Below the pieces are notes generated by a model. That model was not told where the DNA came from, made no database searches, and worked only from the letters and a program-made list of their open reading frames with translations. DNA of 64,000 nt from positions 186,001 to 250,000 of the forward strand of contig CAWIYC010000003.1 in NCBI GenBank assembly GCA_963840235.1, read 5' to 3'. Both the position numbers and the translations under genes were made by a program. Source of the stretch: JBBRHQ01 sp963840235. GTDB lineage: Bacteria; Actinomycetota; Thermoleophilia; Solirubrobacterales; 70-9. Shown one piece after another: positions 8,318-17,710 of this stretch; the stretch's first letter is position 1, and every line of letters starts with the position of its first letter.

Positions 8318-9639
8318 AGTCCACGGGCGGCCGCAGTTCGGTCGCGGTGGTGGGGTTCCCGAATGTCGGCAAGAGCGCCCTCGTCAACCGCCTCGCCGGT
8401 GGCCGCGAGGCTGTCACCCACGCCGAACCGGGAGTGACCAGGGACCGCAAGAGGATGTCCTGCGAGTGGAACGGCGTCGCCTTCGATCTGATCGATACGG
8501 GCGGCATGGACCTCGCCGACGAGGCCGAGCTGGCCCGCGACGTCCAGCGCCAGGCGAACGAGGCCATCGCCGAGGCGGACCTGGTGCTGATGGTCGTCGA
8601 CGTGCGCGCCGGGCTGCGGGCGGGGGATGCCGACCTGGCCGCGACCCTGCGCCGATCCGGGGTTCCGGTGCTGGTCGCGTCGAACAAGGTCGACCGCCCC
8701 GGCGACGCCTACCTCGCCGCCGAATTCAACGGCCTCGGCCTCGGCGAACCCTTGCCGGTGTCCGCCACCCACGGCATCGGCACCGGCGACCTGCTGGATC
8801 GGATCGTCGAGGGTCTGGGGGACGTCATCCCGGCCGCCGAGGAGGGCGAGGTGCCGCGGCTGGCGATTATCGGCCGCCCCAACGTCGGCAAGTCCTCGCT
8901 CCTGAACGCCCTGCTGGGGGCCGAGCGGGTGATCGTCTCCGAGTCCGCCGGGACGACCCGGGACGCGATCGACACCGAGGTCGCCTACGAGGGCCGGCGG
9001 GCGGTGCTGGTGGACACCGCCGGTCTCAGGCGCCGGTCGAAGGTGGCGGGCACGGTGGACTACTACGCGCAGCTGCGCTCCGAGCGGGCGGTCGAGCGTG
9101 CCGACGTCGCCATCGTCGTCTGCGACGCCTCCGAGGGGGTCACGGCAGAGGACCTGCGCATCGCCGAGATGGCGATGCGCTCCAACAGCGCCACCCTGGT
9201 CGTGCTCAACAAGTGGGACATCACCCGGACCGAGATCGACGACGCCCGGGCGCGGGTCAAGCGCAAGCTGCGCCTGCGCCCTGAAGTGATCACCTGCTCG
9301 GCGCTCAGCGGGCGCAATGTCGGCGGCCTCCTCGGCCGCGCCCTCGAACTCGCCGACCGGGCCGCGACCCGGATACCGACGCCGGAGCTGAATCGTTTCG
9401 TCGCCGATGTCACGTCGAAGACGCCGCCGCCCTCGAAACGGGGGCGGCGCCTGCGCCTCTACTACGCGGCTCAGATCGGCGAGCGCCCACCACGGATCGC
9501 GATCCAGGTCAACGATCGCCGGCTGATCTCGCGCGACTGGGCCTTCCACCTCGAGAATCGCCTTCGCGATGCCTACTCGCTCCAGGGGGTGCCGATAGTG
9601 ATCGACTTCGTCCTCCACAGCGGTCGAAACCGCCGCTAG
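8314..9639 (+). CDS. der: Ribosome-biogenesis GTPase Der (EngA), double GTPase
   Basis: This 441-residue protein carries two consecutive GTPase domains followed by a KH-like domain, the unique Der architecture used in 50S subunit assembly. The first G domain shows GFPNVGKSAL near residue 14, DTGGMD and NKVD; the second shows GRPNVGKSSL near 187, DTAGLRRRSKV and NKWD. The C-terminal KH-like domain begins near PELNRFV and ends with PIVIDF. The TTG start at 8314 overlaps the cmk stop as TTGA, implying translational coupling; codon by codon, homology starts right there. Confidence 0.95.
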   Translation: MKSTGGRSSVAVVGFPNVGKSALVNRLAGGREAVTHAEPGVTRDRKRMSCEWNGVAFDLIDTGGMDLADEAELARDVQRQANEAIAEADLVLMVVDVRAGLRAGDADLAATLRRSGVPVLVASNKVDRPGDAYLAAEFNGLGLGEPLPVSATHGIGTGDLLDRIVEGLGDVIPAAEEGEVPRLAIIGRPNVGKSSLLNALLGAERVIVSESAGTTRDAIDTEVAYEGRRAVLVDTAGLRRRSKVAGTVDYYAQLRSERAVERADVAIVVCDASEGVTAEDLRIAEMAMRSNSATLVVLNKWDITRTEIDDARARVKRKLRLRPEVITCSALSGRNVGGLLGRALELADRAATRIPTPELNRFVADVTSKTPPPSKRGRRLRLYYAAQIGERPPRIAIQVNDRRLISRDWAFHLENRLRDAYSLQGVPIVIDFVLHSGRNRR

Positions 9640-9792
9640 CGCCACGGGTCGAGGCACCTGATGGGCGAATCCAGCCCTGATCGGTCCAATCTCCGGTCGC
9701 CTGCCCGCTCGTCGCTAATCTCTGAGCTTCAGGGGCCGTTGAGGCTGCCGAACCCGCTCGAGAACAAGCACCCAAGGAGAAGAGCTTCCAAG

Positions 9793-11040
9793 ATGTCTGA
9801 GACCCAACCACTGGCCGAGGGCGAGTACCTGTTCACCTCGGAGTCGGTCACCGAGGGACACCCCGACAAGATCTGCGACCAGATCTCCGACGGCGTCCTC
9901 GACGCGGTCATGCAGGAGGACCCCGAGGGCCGGGTCGCCTGCGAGACGCTGGTCAACACCGGCATGGCCGTCGTCTCGGGCGAGATCTCCACCAAGGTCC
10001 ACCTCAACGTGCCGGAGATCGTCCGCGACACGATCCGCGAGATCGGCTATGACCACGGCGGGCTCGGCTACGACTGCGACCACATCTCCGTGCTGGTCTC
10101 GATCGACGAGCAATCCCCCGACATCGCCCAGGGCGTGGATCACGCCCTCGAGACCCGGGAGGACCCCTCCGACGACGATGAGCTCGATATCGCCGGCGCC
10201 GGGGACCAGGGGATGATGTTCGGCTACGCGACCAACGAGACCGAGGCGCTGATGCCGATGCCGATCCAGATCGCGCACCGGCTGGCGGAGCGGCTGTCCG
10301 CCGTCCGCAAGGACGGCACGCTTCCCCATCTGCGGCCCGACGGCAAGACCCAGGTGACGGTGCGCTACGCCGACGGCCGGCCTGTCGGTGTGGAGAAGCT
10401 GCTGATCTCGACTCAGCACGACCCCGGCTTCGAGACCGGGGACCAGATCAAGAACCAGCTCTGGGAGCACGTGGTCACCCCGGTCCTCGGTGGCGGGTAC
10501 TCCGGGGTCTTCGACGAGGGCCGGCTGCGCGGCGAGTTTCTCGTCAACCCGACCGGCAAATTCGTCATCGGCGGACCGGTGGGGGATGCCGGCCTCACGG
10601 GCCGCAAGATCATCGTCGACACCTACGGCGGCGCCGCCCGTCACGGTGGCGGCGCCTTCTCAGGCAAGGATCCTTCCAAGGTCGATCGCTCGGCCGCCTA
10701 CGCGGTCCGCTACGTGGCCAAGAACATCGTCGCCGCCGGCCTCGCTGAGCGCTGCGAGGTCCAGGTCGCTTACGCGATCGGCGTCGCCCACCCGGTCTCG
10801 GTGATGGTCGAGACCTTCGGCACGGGACGCCTCTCCGACTTCGAGATCTCGAGGATCGTTGGCCGGGAGTTCGACCTTCGCCCCGGCGCCTTTCGCCGCG
10901 ACCTCGACCTGCACCGGCCTATCTTCCAGAAGACCGCTGCCTACGGCCATTTCGGCCGCGACGACCCCGATTTCACCTGGGAGCGGACCGACCGGGTCGA
11001 CGCCCTGCGCAAGGCGGCCGAGGCCGGAGCCGCGGCCTAG
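9793..11040 (+). CDS. metK: S-adenosylmethionine synthetase
   Basis: This 415-residue enzyme makes S-adenosylmethionine from methionine and ATP. The family landmarks are present: FTSESVTEGHPDKICDQISDG split across residues 12-32, GAGDQGMMFGYAT, a glycine-rich phosphate loop (YGGAARHGGGAFSGKDPSKVDRS in two parts) and GHFGR near the end. The frame is open from 9661, but MSETQP at 9793 is the natural start, with AAGGAGA at 9774-9780. The 153-bp leader was checked for a SAM-type riboswitch and none is recognisable. The gene is convergent with the membrane protein gene that follows, 16 bp apart. Confidence 0.95.
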   Translation: MSETQPLAEGEYLFTSESVTEGHPDKICDQISDGVLDAVMQEDPEGRVACETLVNTGMAVVSGEISTKVHLNVPEIVRDTIREIGYDHGGLGYDCDHISVLVSIDEQSPDIAQGVDHALETREDPSDDDELDIAGAGDQGMMFGYATNETEALMPMPIQIAHRLAERLSAVRKDGTLPHLRPDGKTQVTVRYADGRPVGVEKLLISTQHDPGFETGDQIKNQLWEHVVTPVLGGGYSGVFDEGRLRGEFLVNPTGKFVIGGPVGDAGLTGRKIIVDTYGGAARHGGGAFSGKDPSKVDRSAAYAVRYVAKNIVAAGLAERCEVQVAYAIGVAHPVSVMVETFGTGRLSDFEISRIVGREFDLRPGAFRRDLDLHRPIFQKTAAYGHFGRDDPDFTWERTDRVDALRKAAEAGAAA

Positions 11041-11056
11041 CCGGCGCGATCCGGCG

Positions 11057-11566
11057 TCAGGTTCCCTGAGGCGGCCGGGCTTCGCCCAGGCCGTGTGAGC
11101 CGGCGGCGCCGGCGCCGGTTGCCTGGTCGACCTTGTGTACCACCTCCGCCGGGTCGGCGACCCCGGCGAAGACGAAGTTGTAGTCGTCGCTGCCGGCGGT
11201 GTCGAAATCCACGTCCCCGATCTGCACCAGGCGCTGGTAGACCGACTGCCCGTAGTTGACGTTCTGGACCCGCTCGAGACGCGTTTCCTGGATCTCGCGG
11301 GAGATTATCCCCCGCTTGATGTTGAGCCTGCGGTCCGTGATCGTGTAGGTGGTGGCGACGCGCTTGATGAATCCGACCAGGACCGTGATCGCGATTATCG
11401 CCAGGACGACCGCAAAGACGGTGGCGCTGCTGCCGCTGATGAGCTTGGCGATCACCCCCACGACAACGGCAACGAGGACGCCCTTCAGATAGAAGCCGAG
11501 GATCGCCCGCCATGAGGGGTGGCCCTCGAAGATGACCGTCTCGCCCGGGTGGAGGTTGAGGCCCAT
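11057..11566 (-). CDS. PH-domain (bPH/DUF304-type) membrane protein
   Basis: This 169-residue protein has a short N-terminal segment (LHPGETVIFEGHPSW), two hydrophobic helices at about residues 22-65 (ILGFYLKGVLVAVVVGVIA and FAVVLAIIAITVLVGFI), and then a bacterial pleckstrin-like domain with TYTITDRRLNIKRGI and ETRLERVQNVNYGQS. This arrangement is typical of YdbS/YdbT-like proteins of unknown function. The ATG at 11566 puts homology at the first residue; an alternative ATG at 11578 would add four residues. It overlaps no neighbour and is transcribed divergently from priA. Confidence 0.75.
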   Translation of the reverse strand: MGLNLHPGETVIFEGHPSWRAILGFYLKGVLVAVVVGVIAKLISGSSATVFAVVLAIIAITVLVGFIKRVATTYTITDRRLNIKRGIISREIQETRLERVQNVNYGQSVYQRLVQIGDVDFDTAGSDDYNFVFAGVADPAEVVHKVDQATGAGAAGSHGLGEARPPQGT

Positions 11567-11622
11567 GCGCGGCAGCATATGACCTGGCCGGGAGGGCCGG
11601 GCCGCCCGTCCGTGCCCCCGCC

Positions 11623-11628
11623 TAAGTT
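11623..11628 (+). promoter_or_regulatory. -10-like element of priA (leaderless type)
   Basis: TAAGTT ends 6 nt before the priA ATG, so transcription would begin at or next to the start codon. Very similar TAxxxT-GG arrangements precede ffh, thiD, comM and ilvD in this window. Confidence 0.45.
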
Positions 11629-11634
11629 GGGGGA

Positions 11635-13824
11635 ATGACCATCGCCAGGGTCGAGCCGCTGACGACCGCACGCGCCCTGCGCGGGCCCTTCGACTACCGC
11701 CTGCCGAGCGCGATGGTCGGAGTCGGCGTCGGCAGCGTGCTGAGGATCCCGTTCGGGCGACGGCGCATCCTCGGCGTCGTCGTCGAGGTCGCCGAGCACT
11801 CCGAGATCGACCCGGACCGGCTGGCGGAGCCGCTGGAGGCGCTCGAGTCGGGGGCGCCGGCGGAACTGGTCGGGCTCGGCCTCTGGGTCGCCGAGGAATA
11901 CTGCTCGACCCCGGCCCGCGGGCTGGGGCTGGTGCTCCCGCCGGGGACCGGCAGCGGCGGCCGGGCGGTGAGGGCGAGGACCGAGCTGCGGGCGAGGATC
12001 ACCGGGGCGGGCGCGGCTGCGATCGCCGGCGCCGAGCGGCTGGGTCCACGCCAGGCGGCGGTGCTCGAGGCCCTGCGAGGAGGCGAGCGCAGCGGCGCCG
12101 AGCTGGCGGCGTCCGCGGGGGCCGATCGGGCCGCTCTGCGACGCCTCGAAGGCCGGGGGTTGATCGAGACCGCGACGATCGTCGTGCGGCGGCGGCCGGG
12201 CCAGACCCCGGTGGGGCATTCGGCAGGGCCGGTGACGCTGAACGCCGATCAGCGCCGGGCGGTCGCCACTGTCGTTGCCGCGCTCGACGGCGCTGCAGCC
12301 AGCCCTCGCGAGCACCTGCTGCATGGGGTCACAGGCTCGGGCAAGACCGAGGTCTACCTGGCGGCGGTCGAGGCGGCGCTGGCCCGCGGGCGCGGTGCAA
12401 TCGTCCTCGTCCCCGAGATCGGCCTCACCCCTCAGGCCGTCGCCCGCTTCAGCGCCCGGCTCGGGGACCGGGTCGCGGTCCTGCATTCGGCGATGGCGGC
12501 GGGCGAGCGCTACGACGAGTGGCGGCGGCTGCGCGGTGGCGAGGCCGCCGTCTGCGTGGGGCCCCGCTCGGCGGTCTTTGCCCCGGTGCGCGATCTCGGC
12601 CTGATCGTGATCGACGAGGAGCACGATCCCTCCTACAAGCAGGAGGGGGACCCCTGCTACGACGCCAGAACGGTGGCGCGGAAGCGGGCCGCCGACCGCG
12701 GCGCCGTGATCCTCGCCGGCAGTGCCACGCCGAGGCCCGAGAGCTGGCGCTCGCTGCCGCGGCTCGAGCTGCCCGAGCGCGTCGACGGTCTACCGCTGCC
12801 GGCGGTGGAGGTCGTCGACATGCGCGCAGCCGATCCCCGCGCCGGGCCGCTCCATTCGACGACACTCGACGCTCTCGAGGAGGTGCGGCAAGAGGGGGAC
12901 AAGGCGATCGTCCTCATCAACCGCCGCGGCTTCGCCCCCTGGCTCACCTGCCGTTCCTGCGGGCGCCATTGGGATTGCCCCAACTGCGACGTTTCGCTGA
13001 TCACGCACCGGCGCGGCGGCCGGCTGGTCTGCCATCACTGCGCCCACGCGGAGCCGTTGCCCAGAGTCTGCCCCGACTGCGGTTCGGTCAGCCTCGCCCG
13101 TGCCGGCGCCGGCACCGAGCGGATCGAGGAGCTGCTCGGGCACCGGCTGGCGCCGATGGAGGTGTTCCGGCTCGACTCCGACAGCGCCGCCGGGCACGGT
13201 GCCCACGCGCGAATACTGAGCGCCTTCGAGCGGGCGCGTGCGGCTGTGCTCGTCGGCACCCAGATGGTCGCCAAGGGCCACGACTTCCCCGACGTCACCC
13301 TCAGCGTCATCCTCGACGCGGACGCGACCCTGCGCTTCCCCGACTTCCGCGCCGAGGAGCGAACCTACTCCCTGGTCGCCCAGCTCGCGGGTCGCAGCGG
13401 CCGCGGCGAGGCGGGCGGCGAGGTGATCGTGCAGACCCTGGCCCCGCAGGCGCCGAGCATCGCCCACGCCCGCGACCACGACACGGCCGGCTTCCTCGCC
13501 GGAGAGCTGGAGCGCCGGCGGGCGCTTGCCTACCCGCCGTTCTCACATCTGATCCGGGTCGGCCTCTCCTGCGAGGCGACCGCTCCGCTCGAAGCGGCCT
13601 CCGGGCGGCTGCGGGACGCGCTCTGCGCGGCGGTCCCGGAATCGACCGAGGTTCTCGGGCCGGCGCCGATGTTCCGGGTCCGCAACCGGCACCGCCGCCG
13701 GCTGCTGCTGAAGGCCGAGGAGCGTGACGCGACGATCGAGGCGGTGCGCCGGGTGGTGGAGGGAATGACGCGGGAGCGGGCGCTTCGCCATGTGGCCGTC
13801 GGCGTCGACGTGGATCCGCAATGA
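11635..13824 (+). CDS. priA: Primosomal protein N' (replication-restart helicase PriA)
   Basis: This 729-residue protein reloads the replisome at stalled forks. The N-terminal DNA-binding domain (GPFDYRLP, RIPFGRRRILGVV) is followed by a superfamily 2 helicase core with Walker A GVTGSGKTE near residue 231, the Walker B-type IDEEHD near 325 and GSATPR. A zinc-binding insertion holds the cysteines of CRSCGRHWDCPNC and CHHCAHAEPLPRVCPDC at about 439-484. GTQMVAKGHDFPDVTL and QLAGRSGRGE complete the helicase motifs. Unlike many actinobacterial PriA-like proteins, the Walker A lysine is present, so helicase activity is plausible. It heads the priA-def-fmt-rsmB-rpe series. Confidence 0.95.
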   Translation: MTIARVEPLTTARALRGPFDYRLPSAMVGVGVGSVLRIPFGRRRILGVVVEVAEHSEIDPDRLAEPLEALESGAPAELVGLGLWVAEEYCSTPARGLGLVLPPGTGSGGRAVRARTELRARITGAGAAAIAGAERLGPRQAAVLEALRGGERSGAELAASAGADRAALRRLEGRGLIETATIVVRRRPGQTPVGHSAGPVTLNADQRRAVATVVAALDGAAASPREHLLHGVTGSGKTEVYLAAVEAALARGRGAIVLVPEIGLTPQAVARFSARLGDRVAVLHSAMAAGERYDEWRRLRGGEAAVCVGPRSAVFAPVRDLGLIVIDEEHDPSYKQEGDPCYDARTVARKRAADRGAVILAGSATPRPESWRSLPRLELPERVDGLPLPAVEVVDMRAADPRAGPLHSTTLDALEEVRQEGDKAIVLINRRGFAPWLTCRSCGRHWDCPNCDVSLITHRRGGRLVCHHCAHAEPLPRVCPDCGSVSLARAGAGTERIEELLGHRLAPMEVFRLDSDSAAGHGAHARILSAFERARAAVLVGTQMVAKGHDFPDVTLSVILDADATLRFPDFRAEERTYSLVAQLAGRSGRGEAGGEVIVQTLAPQAPSIAHARDHDTAGFLAGELERRRALAYPPFSHLIRVGLSCEATAPLEAASGRLRDALCAAVPESTEVLGPAPMFRVRNRHRRRLLLKAEERDATIEAVRRVVEGMTRERALRHVAVGVDVDPQ

Positions 13825-13835
13825 CGCCCAGCTTC

Positions 13836-13841
13836 TAATCT
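13836..13841 (+). promoter_or_regulatory. -10-like element of def
   Basis: TAATCT lies 8 nt before the def ATG, just past the priA stop. Together with a GGGGAG directly before the start codon, it suggests an extra near-leaderless promoter inside the operon. Confidence 0.35.
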
Positions 13842-13849
13842 TCGGGGAG

Positions 13850-14479
13850 ATGAGCGAGAACCAGGAGAACGAAGAAGCTTCACCCGGACTCGACGAGGAG
13901 GTCATAGCCAGGCGCAATGCCGCCCTGGCGCAAGTGCTCCAGTTCGGCGATCCGGTGCTGAAGAGCAGGGCGTCGGAGGTATCGGAGTTCGGCGACGCCC
14001 TACACGCCGACGTCGAGCGGATGATCGCGATCATGCGTGACGGCCTCGGTGTGGGGCTGGCCGCGACGCAGATCGGGATCCTCCGGCGGGCGCTCGTCTT
14101 CCAGGCCGGCTCCGACTCCGAGCCGAGCGCGATCGTCAACCCGAGGCTCGAGTGGCTCTCCGACGAGGTCGTCGTCGCCGAGGAGGGGTGCCTGAGCATT
14201 CCCCGGGTCTCGGTCGACGTCGAGCGCCCGCTGTTCACCCGGGTCAGCGGCTCCGATGTCGAGGGCGGCCCGATCAGCATCGAGGCGTCGGGCCTCGAGG
14301 CGAGGGTGCTGCAGCACGAGATCGACCACCTCGACGGAATTCTCATTCTCGACCGCGCGACCCGCGAGCAGCGCAAGGGCGCCCTGCGTGCCTTGCGCGA
14401 GGGCGGGACCTACAGCCCCGCGGAGGAGGACGAGCAGGATGCGGGAGAAGTGGCGAGGCCCGCCGCCACCGAGGCGTGA
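13850..14479 (+). CDS. def: Peptide deformylase
   Basis: This 209-residue metalloenzyme removes the formyl group from new polypeptides. The three diagnostic motifs are intact: GVGLAATQIG near residue 67, EEGCLSIP near 111 (metal Cys) and QHEIDHLDG near 154 (HExxH-type metal ligands). A 25-residue acidic N-terminal extension and an acidic tail (SPAEEDEQDAGE) are longer than usual. The ATG at 13850 was chosen because the upstream frame only overlaps priA. The stop overlaps the fmt GTG, pairing deformylase with formyltransferase as in most bacteria. Confidence 0.95.
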   Translation: MSENQENEEASPGLDEEVIARRNAALAQVLQFGDPVLKSRASEVSEFGDALHADVERMIAIMRDGLGVGLAATQIGILRRALVFQAGSDSEPSAIVNPRLEWLSDEVVVAEEGCLSIPRVSVDVERPLFTRVSGSDVEGGPISIEASGLEARVLQHEIDHLDGILILDRATREQRKGALRALREGGTYSPAEEDEQDAGEVARPAATEA

Positions 14480-15396
14480 GCCGCACCGTCTTCCTCGGCA
14501 CCTCGGAGTTCGCGGCCGCCGTGCTTGACCGCCTCTGCTCCTCGCCCCACCGCCCGTCGCTTGTCGTCGCTCCGCCCGCGCGCCCCCGCGGCCGGGGCCG
14601 CAGGCCGCTGCCGGCGCCGGTTGCGGCGAAGGCGCGCGAGCTCGGGATTGATCTGCTGGAGGCCGCCGATGTCAACGAGCCCGGCTCCCTGCAGGCGATC
14701 CGCGCAGCCGGCCCCGAGGTCGCATGCGTCTGCGCTTTCGGCCAGCTGATCCGCGAGCCGCTGCTCTCCGAGCTGCCGATGCTGAACCTTCACCCCTCGC
14801 TGCTTCCGCGCTGGCGCGGGGCGGCCCCGATCGAGCGGGCGATCATGGCGGGCGACGAGGAGACGGGTGTCTGCGTGATGCGTGTGGTGGAAGGCCTCGA
14901 CTCCGGTCCCCTCGCCCTCTGCGAGCGAACCCCGATTGGCGGTGATGAGGACTACGGGGCGCTGTCGGGCCGCCTCGAGGAGATCGGTGGGCGGCTGCTG
15001 TTAAGCGCCCTCGACCTCGGTGCGGCAGGCGAGATCGAATTCAGGGAGCAGGACGCCGAGGGGGTCACATACGCGGAGAAGATCCTGCCCCCCGAGCGCC
15101 GGCTCGACCCATCGCGTCCGGCGATCGCCCTGGCCCGGGTGGTCCGCGCCCTGACGCCCCATATCGGCGCCTACCTCGCCACCGCCGACGGGGGGCGGCT
15201 GGGCGTCCACCGGGCCCGGGCAGAGTCCGGGGACCTCGCCGCCGGTGAGATCCGCCCGGCGGGAGCGGCCTTGCTGCTGGGTTGCGGCGAGGGCGTCCTG
15301 CGGGTCGAGCGGGTGCAGTTCCCGGGCTCGCGGCCGATGGATGCCGACGCCTACCTTCGCGGCCACCGGCCCCCGCTTCGCGCTCTGATTCCATGA
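14476..15396 (+). CDS. fmt: Methionyl-tRNA formyltransferase
   Basis: This 306-residue enzyme formylates initiator Met-tRNA using 10-formyltetrahydrofolate. It begins VFLGTSEFAAAVLDRL and carries LNLHPSLLPRWRGAAPIERA (catalytic His and the SLLP motif) near residue 103, TGVCVMRVVEGLDSG near 136 and YAEKILPPER near 200, followed by a C-terminal tRNA-binding domain. The GTG at 14476 overlaps the def stop as GTGA. The open frame upstream is only a shadow over def. Confidence 0.95.
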   Translation: MSRTVFLGTSEFAAAVLDRLCSSPHRPSLVVAPPARPRGRGRRPLPAPVAAKARELGIDLLEAADVNEPGSLQAIRAAGPEVACVCAFGQLIREPLLSELPMLNLHPSLLPRWRGAAPIERAIMAGDEETGVCVMRVVEGLDSGPLALCERTPIGGDEDYGALSGRLEEIGGRLLLSALDLGAAGEIEFREQDAEGVTYAEKILPPERRLDPSRPAIALARVVRALTPHIGAYLATADGGRLGVHRARAESGDLAAGEIRPAGAALLLGCGEGVLRVERVQFPGSRPMDADAYLRGHRPPLRALIP

Positions 15397-16763
15397 GCGC
15401 GATCTCACCGGCCCGGCAGGCAGCCTTCACGGTCCTGCGCGCCACCTTCGAGGAGGGAGCCTTCACCGACGTTGCCTTCCGGCGGGTCGCCGAGGAGGCC
15501 GGATTGGCCGGTCGCGAGCGGGCCCAGGCGTTGCGGCTCTCCTACGGCGCCGTGCAGCGGCGCGGCAGCAGCGACGCTCTGATCCGGATCCTCGCCTCGC
15601 GCTCGCCGCGCATGCTCGACCCGCCGGTGCTGGCGGCCCTGCGGGTCGGGCTGTACGAGCTCTTCTTCTCCGGCGGCAGCGCCGATCACGCGACCGTGGA
15701 CCAGGCGGTCGAGCTGACGCGCTCGGCCGGCGCCGCCCACGCCACCGGCCTGGTCAATGCCGTGATGCGACGGGCGGTGCGGGAACGCCGCGAGTTGACC
15801 GAGCTGCTCGAACGCGACGGCGACCCGGAGCAGGCGGCAGTGGCTCATTCGGTGCCCCGTTGGCTGGCCGAGATGTGGTGGCGCCAGCTCGGTGGCGAAG
15901 GGGCCCGGTCGCTGCTTCGTGCCTGCAACGAGCCGGCCGAGAGGGCGCTCCGGGTGAATGCCCTTCGCTGCACGGCACCGGAGACGATCGAGCGGCTTGC
16001 CGCAGCGGGTGTCGACGCCGCCACGGCGACGGCGGCATGGCCGCTGGCCCCGCCGGAGTCGCTCGTGGTCGAGGGCAGCCTCGCAGGGGCGCTGCCGCTG
16101 ATCGAGGCCGGAGAGTTGACGCCGCAGTCCCGGGCCTCGGCGGCTGTGGTCGAGGTCCTCGACCCCCAACCGGGGGAGAACGTGCTCGACCTCTGCGCCG
16201 GCCCCGGGATCAAGACCGGGCAGATCGCCGCACGGATGCAGGACCGCGGCGAGGTGATCTGCGTCGAGCGTGACCCCGCCAGGGCGGAGGACGTCGCCTC
16301 CCAGTCACAGCGGCTCGGCCTGCGCGGCGTCACCGTGCTGGAGACCGACGCCTCCCGGATCGATCTCGGGCGTGACTTCGACCGCGTCCTCGTCGATGCG
16401 CCGTGCTCCGATCTGGGAACGCTCGCCTCGAGGCCGGACGTGCGCTGGCGCAAGTCCCCGCAGGGCATCAAGAAGATGGCGACGGTCCAGGACGCGATCC
16501 TGCGGCGGGCGGCGGGGGCGGTCCGCCCGGGCGGCATTCTCGTCTATGCGACCTGCACCATCTCCCGAGCCGAGAACGAGGATCGGGTCGCGGCGCTGCT
16601 CGAATCGGCGGCGGAGGGCGAGGTACCGGGGCTGACCCTGGACGACCTTGGCGCGCTTGCGCCGGCCCTCGTGTCGCCCCTCGACCGCCGCTGCCTGCAG
16701 ACCCGTCCCGACCGTGACCGCACCACGGGATTCTTCATCACCCGGCTGAGGCGCGATGATTAG
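15393..16763 (+). CDS. rsmB: 16S rRNA (cytosine-967-C5)-methyltransferase RsmB
   Basis: This 456-residue RNA methyltransferase has an N-terminal NusB-like helical domain (about 1-140, starting ARQAAFTVLRATFEEG) and a C-terminal Rossmann methyltransferase domain. The SAM-binding motif is LDLCAGPGIKTGQIA near residue 265, the PC motif is VDAPCSDLGTLASRPDVRW near 332 and the second catalytic Cys is in YATCTIS. Both cysteines required by m5C methyltransferases are therefore present. The ATG overlaps the fmt stop as ATGA. Confidence 0.93.
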   Translation: MSAISPARQAAFTVLRATFEEGAFTDVAFRRVAEEAGLAGRERAQALRLSYGAVQRRGSSDALIRILASRSPRMLDPPVLAALRVGLYELFFSGGSADHATVDQAVELTRSAGAAHATGLVNAVMRRAVRERRELTELLERDGDPEQAAVAHSVPRWLAEMWWRQLGGEGARSLLRACNEPAERALRVNALRCTAPETIERLAAAGVDAATATAAWPLAPPESLVVEGSLAGALPLIEAGELTPQSRASAAVVEVLDPQPGENVLDLCAGPGIKTGQIAARMQDRGEVICVERDPARAEDVASQSQRLGLRGVTVLETDASRIDLGRDFDRVLVDAPCSDLGTLASRPDVRWRKSPQGIKKMATVQDAILRRAAGAVRPGGILVYATCTISRAENEDRVAALLESAAEGEVPGLTLDDLGALAPALVSPLDRRCLQTRPDRDRTTGFFITRLRRDD

Positions 16764-16766
16764 GCG

Positions 16767-17030
16767 ATGAGCGAGACCGGCGAAGAGGAGGCCGTCGCCG
16801 GGGACGGGGGCAGCACCCCGCTCCCGCGCCCCGCCTGCCCGGGTTGCGGCGAGCCCTGGCTGCGCCCCACCCAGCTACCCGGCCGCTACCGCTGCGTGTA
16901 CTGTCTGCGCCGCTACGAGTTGGTCTCCCAGTGCCCCAACTGCGGCGAGCACCAGACGATCGCCCGCATGAGCAGCACCGAGGACATGATCTGCCAGCAC
17001 TGCCGACACTCGATGCTGAAGCCGGTCTGA
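16767..17030 (+). CDS. Small zinc-ribbon protein
   Basis: This 87-residue protein has an acidic N-terminus followed by four CxxC-type pairs: CPGC, CVYC, CPNC and CQHC. That is two tandem zinc ribbons, like the E. coli YfgJ class of small zinc-ribbon proteins of unknown role. It starts with ATG 3 bp after the rsmB stop and its own stop overlaps the rpe start by one base, so it is part of the operon. No enzymatic residues are apparent; a nucleic-acid or protein-binding accessory role is possible but not shown. Confidence 0.8.
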   Translation: MSETGEEEAVAGDGGSTPLPRPACPGCGEPWLRPTQLPGRYRCVYCLRRYELVSQCPNCGEHQTIARMSSTEDMICQHCRHSMLKPV

Positions 17031-17710
17031 TGGCCGCCCGCGAGCTCTATCGCAGCCGCCGCGTCGCCCCGTCCATCCTCTCTGCCGATTTCTCCCGGCT
17101 CGGAGCCCAGGTGGCCGAGGTCATGGACGCCGGCGCCCGGGTCGTCCACGTTGACGTCATGGACGGGCACTTCGTCCCGCCGATCACGATCGGGCCCCTG
17201 GTCGCGTCCTCGATCGCCGACCAGGTCCACGACGCGGGCGGCGCGGTCGACGTCCACCTGATGATCGAGCGCCCCGGGGAGCAGATCGCGGAGTTCGCCA
17301 GGGCCGGAGCGGACTCGATCACCTTCCACTTCGAGGCGACCCCTCACTCGAACCGGACCCTGCACGCGATCCGCGAGCTCGGGTGCCTGGCGGGGATTGC
17401 GCTCAACCCCGGCACCCCCGCCGAGGCGGTGGCGGAGCTTCGGGACTGCGCCGACATCGTTCTCTGCATGACCGTCAACCCCGGTTGGGGGGGCCAGCCC
17501 TTCATTAAGAGCTCGCCGGGCAAGGTCGGCAGGCTGGGGACGCTCTCCGGAGACGCCGCGATCGAGGTGGATGGCGGCGTCGACGCAGCGACCGTGGGGC
17601 CGGTGGCGGAGGCCGGTGCCACCCTGTTCGTCGCCGGCTCGGCGATCTTCGGGGCGAAGGACCCGGCCGAGGCGTATACCTCGATAGCGGCCGCCGCGGG
17701 CGCCGGTTAG
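17030..17710 (+). CDS. rpe: Ribulose-phosphate 3-epimerase
   Basis: This 226-residue TIM-barrel enzyme interconverts ribulose 5-phosphate and xylulose 5-phosphate. Diagnostic strands are APSILSADFSRLG, HVDVMDGHFVPPITIG (metal-binding His and catalytic Asp), VHLMIERP, MTVNPGWGGQPFI and IEVDGGVDAAT. The ATG at 17030 shares its A with the preceding TGA. The gene supplies ribulose 5-phosphate, a precursor for the riboflavin genes located 4.7 kb downstream, although reverse-strand membrane-protein genes lie between. The stop overlaps the stop of the convergent antiporter gene. Confidence 0.94.
   Translation: MAARELYRSRRVAPSILSADFSRLGAQVAEVMDAGARVVHVDVMDGHFVPPITIGPLVASSIADQVHDAGGAVDVHLMIERPGEQIAEFARAGADSITFHFEATPHSNRTLHAIRELGCLAGIALNPGTPAEAVAELRDCADIVLCMTVNPGWGGQPFIKSSPGKVGRLGTLSGDAAIEVDGGVDAATVGPVAEAGATLFVAGSAIFGAKDPAEAYTSIAAAAGAG

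Noticed and set aside
9640..9792. SAM riboswitch before metK
   Set aside because: The 153-bp gap has no recognisable SAM-I or SAM-II/IV helices by eye and the gene is preceded by an ordinary ribosome-binding site.
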